From assembly GCA_020091685.1 (NCBI GenBank), contig CM034613.1:26695595-26759594 (forward strand): a DNA stretch of 64,000 nt, given 5' to 3'. The stretch comes from Lutjanus erythropterus (lineage: Eukaryota > Chordata > Actinopteri > Lutjaniformes > Lutjanidae). Every line of letters starts with the position of its first letter. The first letter of the stretch is position 1. Positions 28,980 through 64,000 of this stretch are shown here, in pieces. The translations under genes and the position numbers were made by a program. The notes under the pieces were generated by a model, which saw nothing but the letters and a program-made list of their open reading frames with translations, had not been told where the DNA came from and did not search any database.

Positions 28980-29350
28980 GACTTAAAAATCTAGATTTTT
29001 TCTTGACTTTTTCTGGTAAAATTGTAACTTTTTCATGAGCTGTTATAACTTTTTAAATTTCAGCTTCATGTTGAAATTTTGACTCGTTCTCATAAAACTA
29101 CAACTTGATCTCAGTCTGATGAAAATCATAACTTTGACTTTGAAATATTCACTTAATCTTGAAAAATTACAACTTTATCTTATAAGAGGTTTTCTTGTAA
29201 AATGACGACCTTTCAACTACGACTTTTGTCATAGTTACATTTCAAAATATTTAGTTGTTGAGGAATTGCGAGTTTATCACAATGTTTTTCTTTTTATTAG
29301 GTTAAAAGAAATGCAACATGTTTTTCCTCAAAATTACAACTTTATTTCCA
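28980..29350. repeat. AT-rich degenerate array between psip1 and ttc39b
   Basis: Units of about 30-35 bp repeat the theme 'aaaattacaactttatctt' and 'gaaaattttgactcgttctc'-like words, similar in style to the array at 905-1400. No gene is seen between here and the ttc39b leader. Confidence 0.5.
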
Positions 29351-29794
29351 TAACATGATATTCACAAATATACTTGTCTTCAAAATTTCACATTTGCTTT
29401 ACAGCGACACTGAAGCCAAAACCATCTGAAATAATACTAATAATTTAGGACTGGAGCTGCAGTTAAATAATACCAGTAATGTAGAAATGATATGGAGTAT
29501 CTTCATTTTTGTTTGAACAGCTGTAGAATAAAACCAGAATAATGTGTAATATTTTAATATTTGTTGAAAAGCTGAAGATAAATGAATATTCACACCCAGT
29601 TTAACTCCACATTTACCAGCATCAACATCACAGCAACACTAAATGTAATCCAGTAACATCATTTACTCTGATTCTGAATGAGTACTTTTACTTTGTGTTA
29701 TTTCTGCTTTATTAAATGTTATTCCAGAGGATACAGAATAAAATAAATATTTATATATTTGTATGTAATCATGTAGTTTTACATTCAGCAGGTA

Positions 29795-29821
29795 AACACG
29801 CTCTCTGATTGGACAGACGGC

Positions 29822-29862
<41 letters not shown>

Positions 29863-30279
29863 GTGGGCGGAGAAAAGGAAGCACGGGAGGTGTGTTTTCA
29901 GTGTGTGTGTGTGTGTGTGTGAAACGGAGACGTTTTTTTCCTCCCTCTCTCTCTCTCTCTCTCTCTTCACGGAAGAACCGAGCGGAGGATCGGCGTCCAG
30001 AAAAACCACCGCAGAGACACAGAGGAGGACGGAGGCGGAATCACAGACTAACAACCGGACAAATCCCGGAAAATACACGGCAGAAACACCAGGAAGAGGA
30101 AATAAAAACACACATCTGTCTGCGGGCGGCGGTGTGTGTGTGTGTGAGAGAGACAGAGACTGAGTGAAAATGGGAGTGTGTTTGTCCTGATAGGAGCAGA
30201 GCAGCAGCGGACCTGAGGGAGGACAGTCACCGGCCACAGACAGACGGACAGACAGACAGCGGGACAGACAGACAGAGAC
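29795..30279 (+). promoter_or_regulatory. ttc39b: ttc39b promoter region and 5' UTR
   Basis: TG tracts at 29826-29859 flank a GGGCGG box (about 29863), followed by a TC-rich run at 29941-29967 and a CpG-richer leader up to the ATG at 30280. The leader contains several short GACAGACAGA repeats. The precise start site cannot be fixed. Confidence 0.4.
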
Positions 30280-47550
<17,271 letters not shown>

Positions 47551-48224
47551 TACTCTGAAACAACTCGAACTACAGCTGGAAACAACCGAGGATCCAGGGA
47601 GCTCAGCTGAAGTGAACGGTCCGCCCCTCGATGAAGAGAACCGGGTGTGTTGGGGGTTTGAGGTCACGCGTCCACCAGGACTCTTTTCCTCCATCGCTAG
47701 CAACCTTTTATTTTATTTATTTTTTCAGTTGTGTGAACAGATGAGATTATTTAAACTTGCGCCTCTTCTCTAACAGGCTCGGGCTTCCGATCAGCGTCTG
47801 CCAGCTGAAACTGATTTTCCTGGTCGATGCAGAGCCGCGGTTCAATGCCAAATTTCCATGTAATCAACGCACCGATAGTTACTGACGCTCTCGTACGGAG
47901 ACGATCGCGCACGAGACGGGTTCGTTCACTCAGAGACGCTCTGCACAGGAGACACTTTCTAACTGAAAAGGTGCAGCCGTGTCGCAGCGGTCCCTGCTGT
48001 TTTTAACTCGGTGAGACTGCTGGAAAGACTCGTTCACTCACAGACGCTCTGCACAAGAGACACGTTTGAACTAAACGAGTTAAAAAGTGCAGGGGAGTCC
48101 TGCAACACTGCTGCAACTTTCTGATATAAAAGCACAATGTAGGAAAAGTTTCAGACTTTTGAGAAAACCCAGAAAGCATCACCTGTCAGACCACAAGGGG
48201 GAACCAGTGAGTGACAAGATGCAT
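47551..48224 (+). other. ttc39b: ttc39b 3' UTR start
   Basis: Sequence after the stop at 47548-47550. It stays fairly GC-rich until about 48100 and includes two near copies of a 'gttcactcagagacgctctgcac' type word (about 47925 and 48030). No further exon is seen. AATAAA signals follow at 48849-48854 and, with better downstream context, at 52484-52489, so the 3' UTR could be short or about 5 kb. Confidence 0.4.
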
Positions 48225-48740
48225 GTCACAAATAAGTCTTGAAACTCAAGTCCCAAGTCCTAAAGGTTGAGTTTTGAGTCCTAAACAAGTCATAATACTG
48301 TTCTTTGTGTAACTTCAAATGTTTAATGCAGGAGGAAGTTATTTGGTCTCATTTGTAATTTTCAACATTTTATATTCTGCAATTCATTATTTGTTGATCA
48401 CCTCGTAGATTTTGTACATGAATGAAATTATCTTTGGTATAATTTTTTTCAGCTGGAGCTCAGTAACTTAACACACTAAATGATTAATAGATTAATAATG
48501 AAAATAATCATTGGTTGCAGCCTGAGTCAGATTGTGTGGATCGGGGGAATGAACAGTGTTAATGTTGCTGATTCAGGAAATGAAGGGAAAAAAATTGATT
48601 CATGATTCACACTTTTAAAAAAACAAAACAGACTTTTTAATCTTTGGACTTGAAGGAAGCTATCAAGTATTTTCAAGTCAAGCTTTTCTTATTTTATTAA
48701 GTCGAGTCTTAAGTCTTCAGATTTGTGACTCCTCTTTAAC
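48225..48740. mobile_element. degraded 'CAAGTCCCAAGTC' teleost repeat with nested GGGCTGCAAC end
   Basis: The stretch opens with cttgaaactcaagtcccaag and closes with aagtcgagtcttaagtcttc. Inside, 48470-48525 ends with aatcattggttgcagcc, the terminus of the other teleost repeat. A related copy lies at 62640-62950 (ctttggtat followed by a T run and cagtaac in both). Confidence 0.55.
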
Positions 48741-49059
48741 TTTTTTTGTTTTAATTGCAGTCGGTCTCTTTTCAGCTCTTCCAGGATCTTCTGTCACGTT
48801 GCAGCTCTCTGTCTGAACGAGCCCTAAAATTTAATCTTTACTGTTAAAAATAAACACTTTCATTTATTCCTACCAAACAAATCACAGCCTTAAACTGAAG
48901 TAGATGATCATTTTGTATCAAAGTTAGGATGAACTGCGAGACATTTACTCACAAAAATGATGTATATTTTTGGGAAGAATCATGAATACTGACAGATTTC
49001 AGGTTGAGAGATGTTGTACTGATGAAACTGATGAGTGTGTTCATGTGAACAGCAGGGAG

Positions 49060-49093
<34 letters not shown>

Positions 49094-49231
49094 GAACACA
49101 CAGTATTTATGCTTTATATTTTCTTTACTTTGCCTTTTTTTGATTTCCTAATAATGCATCACATGCCGCGTGTGCACACAAACGTGTCTGTGCACACAAT
49201 CACAGCCTTCTCACCGATCGTGGCTTATACT

Positions 49232-49266
<35 letters not shown>
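49060..49266. repeat. TG and CA microsatellites
   Basis: (TG)n at 49062-49092 and (CA)n at 49236-49266. No gene lies between them. Confidence 0.9.
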
Positions 49267-49267
<1 letters not shown>

Positions 49268-49699
49268 AATACACTCATTCCAAGCTTGCACATAGTGGGC
49301 AATATGCACATTGCAAAGAGAAACACACAAATGGCTGTAAACGCACACATTTAGCAGCAATATAAAAGAACTTGTGCTGTTAGTCAACTTCGGCGTCGTT
49401 CTGTGGGTCGGTGTGCGTCCACGTTTTGAGTTTGTAGTTTTAACTGTAGTTTTTAATTTCTCAGAGGCAGAGCAGCTTCAGTGGCAGTAATTATTATATT
49501 TAATTAAAAATTTAAAATTTAAGTATTAATCAATATTTTTATACACACAATGGATCAAAAGTTGTATTATCTACAAATACACATCCGTATTTTACAGAAT
49601 AATTTGTTTAGACCTAAATCTACCCAAACTGACCTCAGATAAGTTGCGCCTATTTTCTCCGCCTGTCGGCGCCAGTTTTGTAATTGAGGGTTTTGTCAC

Positions 49700-50185
49700 A
49701 TATACCTGAGCAGTAGCTAACAGTAGTGTTTGCTAACTGTCGCTAACAATAGTGTTCACTAACAGTGGCTGACAGTAATATTTGCTAACAGTAACTAGCA
49801 ACAGTGTTCACTAACAGTCGCTAATGGTAGTGTTAGCTAACAGTAGCTCACAATAGTGTATGCTAACAGTTGGTAATGGTAGTATTCGCTAACAATAGTG
49901 TTTGCTGTCACTAACACTAGCATTCACTAACAGTAGCTAGCAGTGGTGTAAGCTAAAAGTAGTGTTTGATAACTGTTGCTAACACTAGCATTCACTAAGA
50001 GTAGCTAGCGGTAGTGTTAGCTAGCAGTAGCTAACAATAGTATTCATGAACAGTTGTTGACAGTGACTAGCAGTGGTGTTAGCTAACAGTAGTATTTGCT
50101 AACAATAACTAATGGTAGTGTTAGCTAACAGTAGTTAACAACAGTGTTCATTCATGTTGCTAATGGTAGTATTTGCTAACAATAA
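49700..50185. repeat. 'GCTAACAGTAGTGTTTGCTAAC' minisatellite
   Basis: About 15 degenerate units of 25-40 bp: gctaacagtagtgtttgcta, actaacagtggctgacagta, gctaatggtagtgttagcta. The array runs directly into the GGTTCT-block element that begins at about 50185. Confidence 0.85.
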
Positions 50186-50760
50186 CTAGCAGTAGAACCT
50201 CCCGAATGTGTTCTAGATAAAACCCATAGATAATAAATAGATTCTTGTCAGAACTCCCTGGGTATGTTCTAGATAAAATCCATAAAATATAAAAATGTTC
50301 TTGGTAGAACCCCTGGTTTGGTTCTACATAAAACCCTTGGAATATAAAAAGGTTCTCAATAGAACCCCCTGGTTGTATTCTTGTTAGCTGTCTTAGAAAG
50401 GCAGAAAGGTTCTGCATAGAACCTCCAGAGATGGTTCTAAGTGGAACCATTGCACCATAAAAAGGTTCTCTGTAGAACCTCTCTTAGGTGGTTCTAGATG
50501 AAACCTTCCACAGATGGTTCTTGGTAGAACTCCTTGAAAGGGTTCCAAGTTAACTTTTGTAAAAAGTAGCAACAAGAACCAAAAATGGTTCTCCCATGTG
50601 GACAACCCTATATGGTTCTAGTTAGCACCTTTATTTTTGTAGGCAACAGAAATAAAACTGACTGAGGGGGAAAAATGCATTTAAGAAAAAAATGTAATCA
50701 ATTAATTGATCATTAATCTTACCAATGATTGATTAAGGAAAGAGTTCACAATTAGCAGCC
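50185..50760 (+). mobile_element. GGTTCT-block element, forward, left end missing
   Basis: Ten or more agaacc/ggttct blocks run to gttctagttagcaccttta and caacagaaataaaactgact. The right terminus reads aattaattgatcattaatct followed by taccaatgattgattaagg. The left end is replaced by the neighbouring minisatellite. Confidence 0.75.
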
Positions 50761-53455
50761 CTTTGAAAAGATAATTATTCCTCCACACAGCGCAGCTCTG
50801 CCTCTGAAGAACGTTTGCACCACTAAAACTACACTCGCTCCACGTTCTGCTCCACGTTCTGTTGAGAAAATACTGAAGGCTTCAGTCATTCTGTTTGAGC
50901 TGCTAACTGTTGAAGACGAGGTGGCCTGTTTTTTTTTTCTTTTTATTATATTAGGTTTTATTCTATCATATATTAATATAAATGATGTAGATCAACGACA
51001 TACATGAGGAGAAGAGCAGTTAGATTATTATCTGTTTAATGTTCTGATATATTTAAGAAAAGCACAATCTATGATCTCCAATCACCACCGTAATTTTAGA
51101 CGACCTGTTCTAATTTGGCTTTGAGTAGTTTGATACTTTAAATGTACGTGAAATTCGAACACGATGAATATTTACTGTGTCAAACTAAAAAGGCTTTATA
51201 TGAGGTGGATTTGGGGCGAAAATACGTCGGATAAAACTGTTGATTTTACAACAAAAAGCAGCAGCAAAGTCGACTTGGGATGGAGGACGAACTTCAGTAA
51301 ACTTGGACTCGTGTCCGACTTGAATAAATGCGGTAACAGTTAGCCGTCTCCCTGTAATGAATGTATCAACCTGAAGACCAAATTATACGTGTGTGTCTTG
51401 CTGTACGTGTCTTTCGTGTGTAACTTGTGCCTGTTTAACAAAGGTTTGGGTGTAACTTTCTTCACGTGTTTGTGTGATCTGAAACTTTACTTACGAACAA
51501 CTTGGCGAAGTCGATAGAAGTTTTACACAAAAAGATCAGAGTCGTCTACGTAAAAGAGTTGTGGCAATAAACGCAGTGAAATAGTATTTGAATAACGCCA
51601 TTTCAAATCATCGTGATGCCTTTTTTTTCACGTCACGTCACGCACTGTAGTCTGTACAGACTTGTGCAGAGATGATGAGCATTTAATTAATCCATGTAAT
51701 AATACTAAAAAAAAAAAAAATGCTAAAGACCGCCATGACAGCAAAGGTCACCTGACTGTTGTTAGTGCGTCCAAAACTCATAAAATGCACTGGACTGACA
51801 AAACACTCAAACACATAACACTCAAAATGTCCTTTAAAAATGACGTACCATTTGTACTCCGTCACACGAGGCCACGTTGTGAAGTCGCAGTAGTGCCCTT
51901 TACTATCGTACAATCACCTGCTAACGCTAAGAAACTGCCAGCAGAATTTTTGGCTAATGTTGCTAATTTTTGCCTCCGGAAGAACAAAACTTAACTCAGT
52001 GAATATTATCGGTAATGCATTAATTTTTAAAACGTTAAACGCTTGAGTTAACGAAGCTTGTTGTTTCAGCGGTTTAGCTTATTACGATCCATGTTTACAT
52101 TTATTGTTAGGCAGCGACCTCTAGTGGCCGTTGCAGTTAGCAAGGATAAAAAGTGAGGAAGTCCATGTTATTTAAACCCAAACCTAAGTTTTTGATTAAT
52201 AACATTAAGCCTGTCCATCTTTTAGTCGTCACAAATTGAGCGTTTGATTGTCACAACGTTTGTGTGTAGAAGACTTTGGTTCGTGTGTTTCAGTTGTTCA
52301 TGTCAGTGCCTCTGTGTGTGTCTCTGTTTTCTAGAGGATTTGCATGTTCTTCTTCATCATGTTCAGTCTTTTTTATTTTTATTTTTATTTTAAATGAGAC
52401 ATGACTGTATGTGCTTTATGGCAGGAAGAGATGTGACCCAATATTACAGGCTTTACGGTTACAGACGTTGATCCACATGGTGCAATAAAATGAAACTACA
52501 AGAATAATTGTACGTTTTGAGTGTTTTTCTGTTTCTTTAGTCTTCAGACTTGTGTTCACTAAATGTTTTACGTTTGTAATGAGGACAGAAGGAAAGTCAT
52601 CTCTTAATTGTTTTATCTTCCACATAGACATTAAATAGATATTCAATTATTAATGAATCTAAACCAAACATAAATGTTAGCTAGCCTGAATTGTTTTAAT
52701 CGCTGTTAGCCTGAAGCGTTAGCTAGCTCAGACAAACTAAGCAGAACCATTAACAAACCATAATCTGTTTTTGTATTAACATGTTGCCTGGATTGTTTTC
52801 ACTGCTAAAGAGAGGAGCCCACCCAAAATTTAATTTAAAGTGAACTTTCAGCTAATTTGGAAGGTGTCACCTGCTGAAACTGGATGCTAAGCTAACCTTT
52901 GTGATAAAAACACAAGAAAAAGGTTAGCCTGTTACTGCTAACAGACTCTAAAATAGTAAAATAGCGCCACAGATTTGAGAAATCACTGATTTCAGTGGAC
53001 AAAATATGTCTTGTCGTGTGCATTATGTGTTAGTTAATGTATGTCACAGCTGCAATACATGATAAAATGTAATCAGAACTATTTTATGTGTGGAAAGCCA
53101 TAAAAAAAGCCATAATTCTTTTGCTAGCTGCCTTTAAAAACTCTTTCCTTCACCCTTTTTATTGATACCAAAGACGCACTGTTGTATAATTCTCTAGTTC
53201 AGACTGGAAACTGGAAACGCGTTTGTGTCATTTTAAGTCCTGCGTATTTGACCTTTAGCTGCTAGCCTGGACAGCTCTGATGCTATTTAACAATAACGTT
53301 AGCACACAACTCTCAATTCAATCAGGAACGTGTCCAACCGCAGCGTTTGATCGTTTTTCTCTGTTGTTGGTTAACAGTGTGATTAAATGTCTGTCCTCAT
53401 ATATTTAAACAACTGGCTCGTAGCAGCTAATGCTAACGAACAATACAGAAGGAAG
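50761..53455. other. intergenic DNA, no gene seen
   Basis: AT-leaning unique-looking sequence. It holds short GCTAGC-rich patches (52675-52740) and the best distal polyadenylation site for ttc39b: gcaataaaatg at 52484-52489 followed by T/G-rich DNA. Open frames at 51662-51994 and 52416-52646 have no recognisable motif. Confidence 0.45.
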
Positions 53456-53459
53456 TCAG

Positions 53460-53800
53460 CCATTTTGAATTTCATGGTTGATTTTAGCGATTTTAACGAA
53501 CACCCCTACAGAATTCAACATAACGACTTAAAATCATCGTGTGCATCTAGACTAGTTTGTGACCAAAATTTATCAAAATATTTAGCTATCGTTGAAAAAT
53601 TCAACGCCGTGACGCCGCATTGAATTTTGATTTCGTCTTGCCATGAAATCCAAAATTGCCAGAACTTTCATATAAAAGATGGGATCTGCAGCAAACTTCA
53701 CGCTGGACACATCTACATGACAACAGTCTGTCAGTCTGAGTCATAGCGCCACCTACTGGCAACAGGAAATGACATCTTTTACACTTTGACTTGCTCCTCC
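53460..53800. repeat. probable dispersed repeat fragment
   Basis: The stretch ends with tcatagcgccacctactggc followed by aacaggaaatgac. From memory that phrase recurs in many teleost genomes. I cannot assign the family, and no second copy is in this window. Confidence 0.35.
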
Positions 53801-54289
53801 TAGCGGGTTGATCAGACTGAGATTTTTTTATCCTGTCAAAAGCAAATTAAACTTCACTGAAAATCTAATACTGTGTTTAATCAGTGTTTTTTGGTCCAGT
53901 TTGATTTTGATTTATTAACATTTTATGTTTGGATGTGATCCTGTGAGTCTGACGTCTCTTCAGAACCAAATAAATCCATTACAAAGTGTTCACGTTGACT
54001 CATTTCGGCAGTTTTCAGCAGTAAAGAACAGTTTTTTTCTTGACACACTGTTGAATATTAACTTGTACAAATATTTGTATTTGTGTGATGAAATTCATGG
54101 ATTTCATTTGATGTCAGTGGAAGTTTCCCTGTGATTTCACGTTTCAGCCCTTTAAACACAGACTTTAATCAAAATGTTCTACATTATTGTGGTCTTTCAT
54201 GTAATCATGTATTTTAAACTATTGAGGCAATCGGTTGCCAAAGTTGATCAACTCAAATGTTGGAGCTTAAATAAAGTTATAGTATATAG

Positions 54290-54700
54290 TTATTGTTTCA
54301 TGTACACTTTGATAACCGTTAAATTACATTTTTTTGAATAAACCCAACTCAAATACTTTCAGTAAATGCAACAAGAATTTTTATTCACACCTCTCACTGC
54401 AACAAGTGAACAAGAACAAGAAACAAGAAAGGCAACTTTCACAACTGTACTCACAATGTGTACTCAAGTACAAGTACTGTCTCATTACATGCAATCGATT
54501 ACAAGTAAAAGTACTGGTGTTAAAAAATAAATATAAGTAAAAGTACAAAGTATTCTTCCGTTTGTCATATTGCTGTAGTTTCATTTGGCTGTTGAGTCAT
54601 ACTGGCTACAAAAATAAAAGTAACTAAGTACATCATGTAGTGTAATGCATACTTAACTACGAGTAAAACTACAGAAGGGTACCCAAAAAGCAATTTACAG
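54290..54700. repeat. teleost 'AAGTACAAGTAAAAGTAC' repeat
   Basis: gtactcaagtacaagtactg, aagtaaaagtactggtgtta and aagtaactaagtacatcatg are typical of a fish-wide repeat. The same words appear at 37010-37100 and 45625-45685. Confidence 0.6.
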
Positions 54701-54899
54701 TTTATTTCAAAGGTTTCTCAAAGTAAAAAAAAATATTTTACTTTACAACATCTGTGTGAGTTTGTTTTGTTCACATACATGATAACAATTCATTCAAGTG
54801 TTTTTAAAGTTTGACAGGACACTTTTGACAGTGTGTCTTTGACTTTCGACATTAAGGAGACAAGTTAATGATTGATTGGTGACATCATCTGTAAATAAA

Positions 54900-55091
54900 G
54901 GACACGTGTCATCAGTCTGATCGGTTCTTTATAAGGAGAATAACTGTCCGTCGCTTCAGGACGAATGTTTGTTTTCAGTTTCAGTCTGTCAGAGAAGAAT
55001 CAGGATATTTTTCTGCTGTTGGGTTTAAAACGGTTTTGTGAAACATAAAACTTTTTAGGGAACCGGTCCGGTTGTGTGTGTTTTTGTCAGG
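54900..55091 (+). promoter_or_regulatory. cfi: cfi promoter and 5' UTR
   Basis: An E-box CACGTG at 54903-54908 is followed by a TATA-like tttataag at 54928-54935, about 157 bp before the ATG. Unlike the housekeeping promoters to the left, this one has a TATA element, which fits a tissue-restricted secreted protein. Confidence 0.5.
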
Positions 55092-62290
<7,199 letters not shown>

Positions 62291-62428
62291 TTACACTCCT
62301 GTGTCGCCCTGAACACAGCTGTGAACTGATACTTGTTTTTAATAAGGTGTTCATTTGTTGCTGTAGAAAGTAAAAACATGTTTTATTATTAGTACAGTCA
62401 TTAAAATATTGTTATGAAATTCTGCATC

Positions 62429-62434
62429 AAATAA
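62429..62434 (+). promoter_or_regulatory. cfi: cfi polyadenylation signal
   Basis: AATAAA lies 139 bp after the stop codon and is followed by cttcctgtctgactac and a GT/T-rich stretch (ttggtttgcctttttgtt). Confidence 0.75.
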
Positions 62435-62639
62435 AAGACACTTCCTGTCTGACTACTAAGTTGGTTTGCCTTTTTGTTATCGTTGTTATTGTTACTGTCA
62501 AACATTATTCATGTCATAATGTGAATATCCACCTTTATTGATTTGATGTCAGCAAGCTGACAAACTTAAGTTACTTAGCTCTTAAGCTAACGTTAGCTAA
62601 GCATTAGCTTGCTTACTAATATTAGCCTTGACTTTCCGT

Positions 62640-62950
62640 TCTTTGTGCCTCTTCAAATGTTGAACAAAGTTTGAACTTTTTTGCGTCTGTAATTTTCAGC
62701 TTGGATATTTTTCACAGTGAAGTTCAGTTTTGTCGACCACCTTGCAGTTTTTTCACGGGAACATGATCATCTTTGGTATCGTTTTTTTTTTCAAAGAGAG
62801 GCGCAGTAACCTAATGCTAGATCTTCATGCTTCTCTGCTGTCTGATTGAATAGTGTTCACGTCAGCTGATTCAATTTATTTGTGGATTCAAGTTTTAGAA
62901 GTAAAAGACTTTCTAAATCCCAAGTCCAAGTGGAGCTGCAGGTCTTTTTT
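62640..62950. mobile_element. degraded copy of the 48225-48740 repeat
   Basis: tctttggtatcgtttttttt followed by cagtaacctaatgctag, and tttctaaatcccaagtccaa, match words and order in the copy at 48225-48740. Confidence 0.5.
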
Positions 62951-62955
62951 GATTT

Positions 62956-63306
62956 ACAGTAGCAGTTAAAAGTTTGGACACACCTCTCAGTCTTTTTTTT
63001 TTTTTTTTTTTTTGGAAGTAATGCTTCAAATTATACCGACATGATCTAAAACATCAAAGAGCCAAAAACTTTTGCACACAAGAAGCAAAAAGTCTCAAAA
63101 GAATCAAAGATCTAATAAGATAATTTTTACTTTAATTTTTGCTTTTAATAATCTCAAAAATCTAAATCATATTTCACATTTTTTTCTTCTACATAATTCC
63201 ATATTATTCCATATTTAATTATTTTGGTGTCCCCAGTATTAATCTGTGATGTAGGAAAATAATAAAGAAAAATTCACTGAGAAGACGTGTCCAAAGTTTT
63301 GACACT
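62956..63306. mobile_element. teleost non-autonomous DNA transposon with TTTGGACACACCT ends
   Basis: The left end reads acagtagcagttaaaagttt followed by ggacacacctc. The right end reads gaagacgtgtccaaagtttt followed by gac, giving imperfect inverted termini. The interior 'tacataattccat' and 'cagtattaatctgtgatgta' is as in copies I know from many fish. It carries a 20-base T run at about 62993-63013 and no open frame of note. Confidence 0.72.
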
Positions 63307-63352
63307 CAAACGCACATAAACAGTCTGTACCTCAGATTGATCATCTTATTGA

Positions 63353-63398
<46 letters not shown>

Positions 63399-64000
63399 CA
63401 GGAGGGTTGGATTGTGTTTGTGGTCGTGTGTCAATGTAGGAAAACCCAGATGCAGGCGTCTTCCTGCCTCACAGATAAGCACACAGAGATTTTGAAACAC
63501 TCCTTTATTGAATCAGTGTTGAACATTAACTTATTTGTATTTCCATCCATCCGTTCATCCAGTTCAGAGTCGCCTGTCCCAGCATGCTCAGCGTGCCGAT
63601 TCCCCCAGCAGACATTAATGACCCGTCTTCATAGGAAAAGCAACAATAACATTAAGGATGCCTTCACTTCATTAAACCATGACGGTCAGAGATCCCAGAA
63701 CCGTAAATCATTTGATTATCTGCACCTGCTGTGTTCCTGCTGTCGCATGTCAAATGATCTTAAATGAAAAAAGACGAGTTCACACCTTCAGGGAAATATG
63801 AGTCTCCAGTTGACCTGAACTTCATACAAGTCAACAAGCAGCCACATCAGGTTCAGACCAGGACCTTCAGTTCTGACCCACTGCTCCGCCCACGTGTTTG
63901 TGTTTGTGTGGTTACTGGAATCTGCGTTTTTTTTTTCTCTGTGGGCTGGTAAAAGTACACGTTCTTCACCCGACTGGAAGTACAGATGCACGTAACAAAG
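63307..64000. other. right edge of window, no gene identified
   Basis: (TG)n at 63356-63394, then mixed sequence. On the minus strand an AATAAA (TTTATT at 63504-63509) could end a gene whose exons lie to the right of the window, but no exon is recognisable. Confidence 0.3.

Noticed and set aside
51662-51994. 110-codon open frame between ttc39b and cfi
   Set aside because: Mixed composition, no motif, AT-rich surroundings, overlapping an equally plain minus-strand frame.

Overview
The window is nuclear DNA from a ray-finned (teleost) fish. It carries five vertebrate genes split into many small exons with GT-AG junctions. The introns are full of (CA)n/(TG)n microsatellites, degenerate minisatellites and short non-autonomous DNA elements, and several repeats match families I know from percomorph fish. 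I see no bacterial, phage or retroviral genes. Exon limits were placed by hand from reading frame, splice dinucleotides and remembered human proteins; no alignment was run.

Layout, left to right. Positions 1-300: possible 3' end of a plus-strand neighbour. Positions 1981-10503, minus strand: a complete ccdc171 in 23 coding exons, plus a likely extra 5' coding exon and a CCAAT-type promoter at 11802-11915. Positions 12551-15609, plus: wdr55, 4 exons. Positions 18795-28194, plus: a PSIP1/LEDGF-type gene (PWWP plus integrase-binding domain), 12 coding exons, predicted 1613 aa against about 530 in human. Positions 30280-47550, plus: ttc39b, 19 exons. Positions 55092-62290, plus: complement factor I (cfi), 18 exons. 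About 7.5 kb of repeat-rich DNA separates ttc39b from cfi.

The ccdc171 / psip1 / ttc39b block keeps the relative order and orientation of human 9p22, but snapc3 is absent from its usual place, wdr55 sits between psip1 and ccdc171, and cfi follows ttc39b. The genes are not one pathway: CCDC171 is a coiled-coil protein of unknown role, WDR55 is a nucleolar WD40 protein, PSIP1 is a chromatin tether, TTC39B is a TPR protein tied to LXR turnover, and CFI is a secreted complement protease.

Strongest observations: (1) the cfi protease domain is intact except that the catalytic serine codon is Asn (GDNGGPL), and its second LDLa domain lacks the paired cysteines C4 and C6; (2) psip1 contains a 2.4-kb exon with about eight 50-64-residue charged tandem repeats, and its integrase-binding domain differs at key contact residues; (3) a family of about nine dispersed elements has AT-rich ends and an interior of alternating AGAACC/GGTTCT blocks; (4) CA repeats repeatedly start at splice donors and TG repeats end at acceptors in four of the five genes; (5) minisatellites are shared between neighbouring introns.
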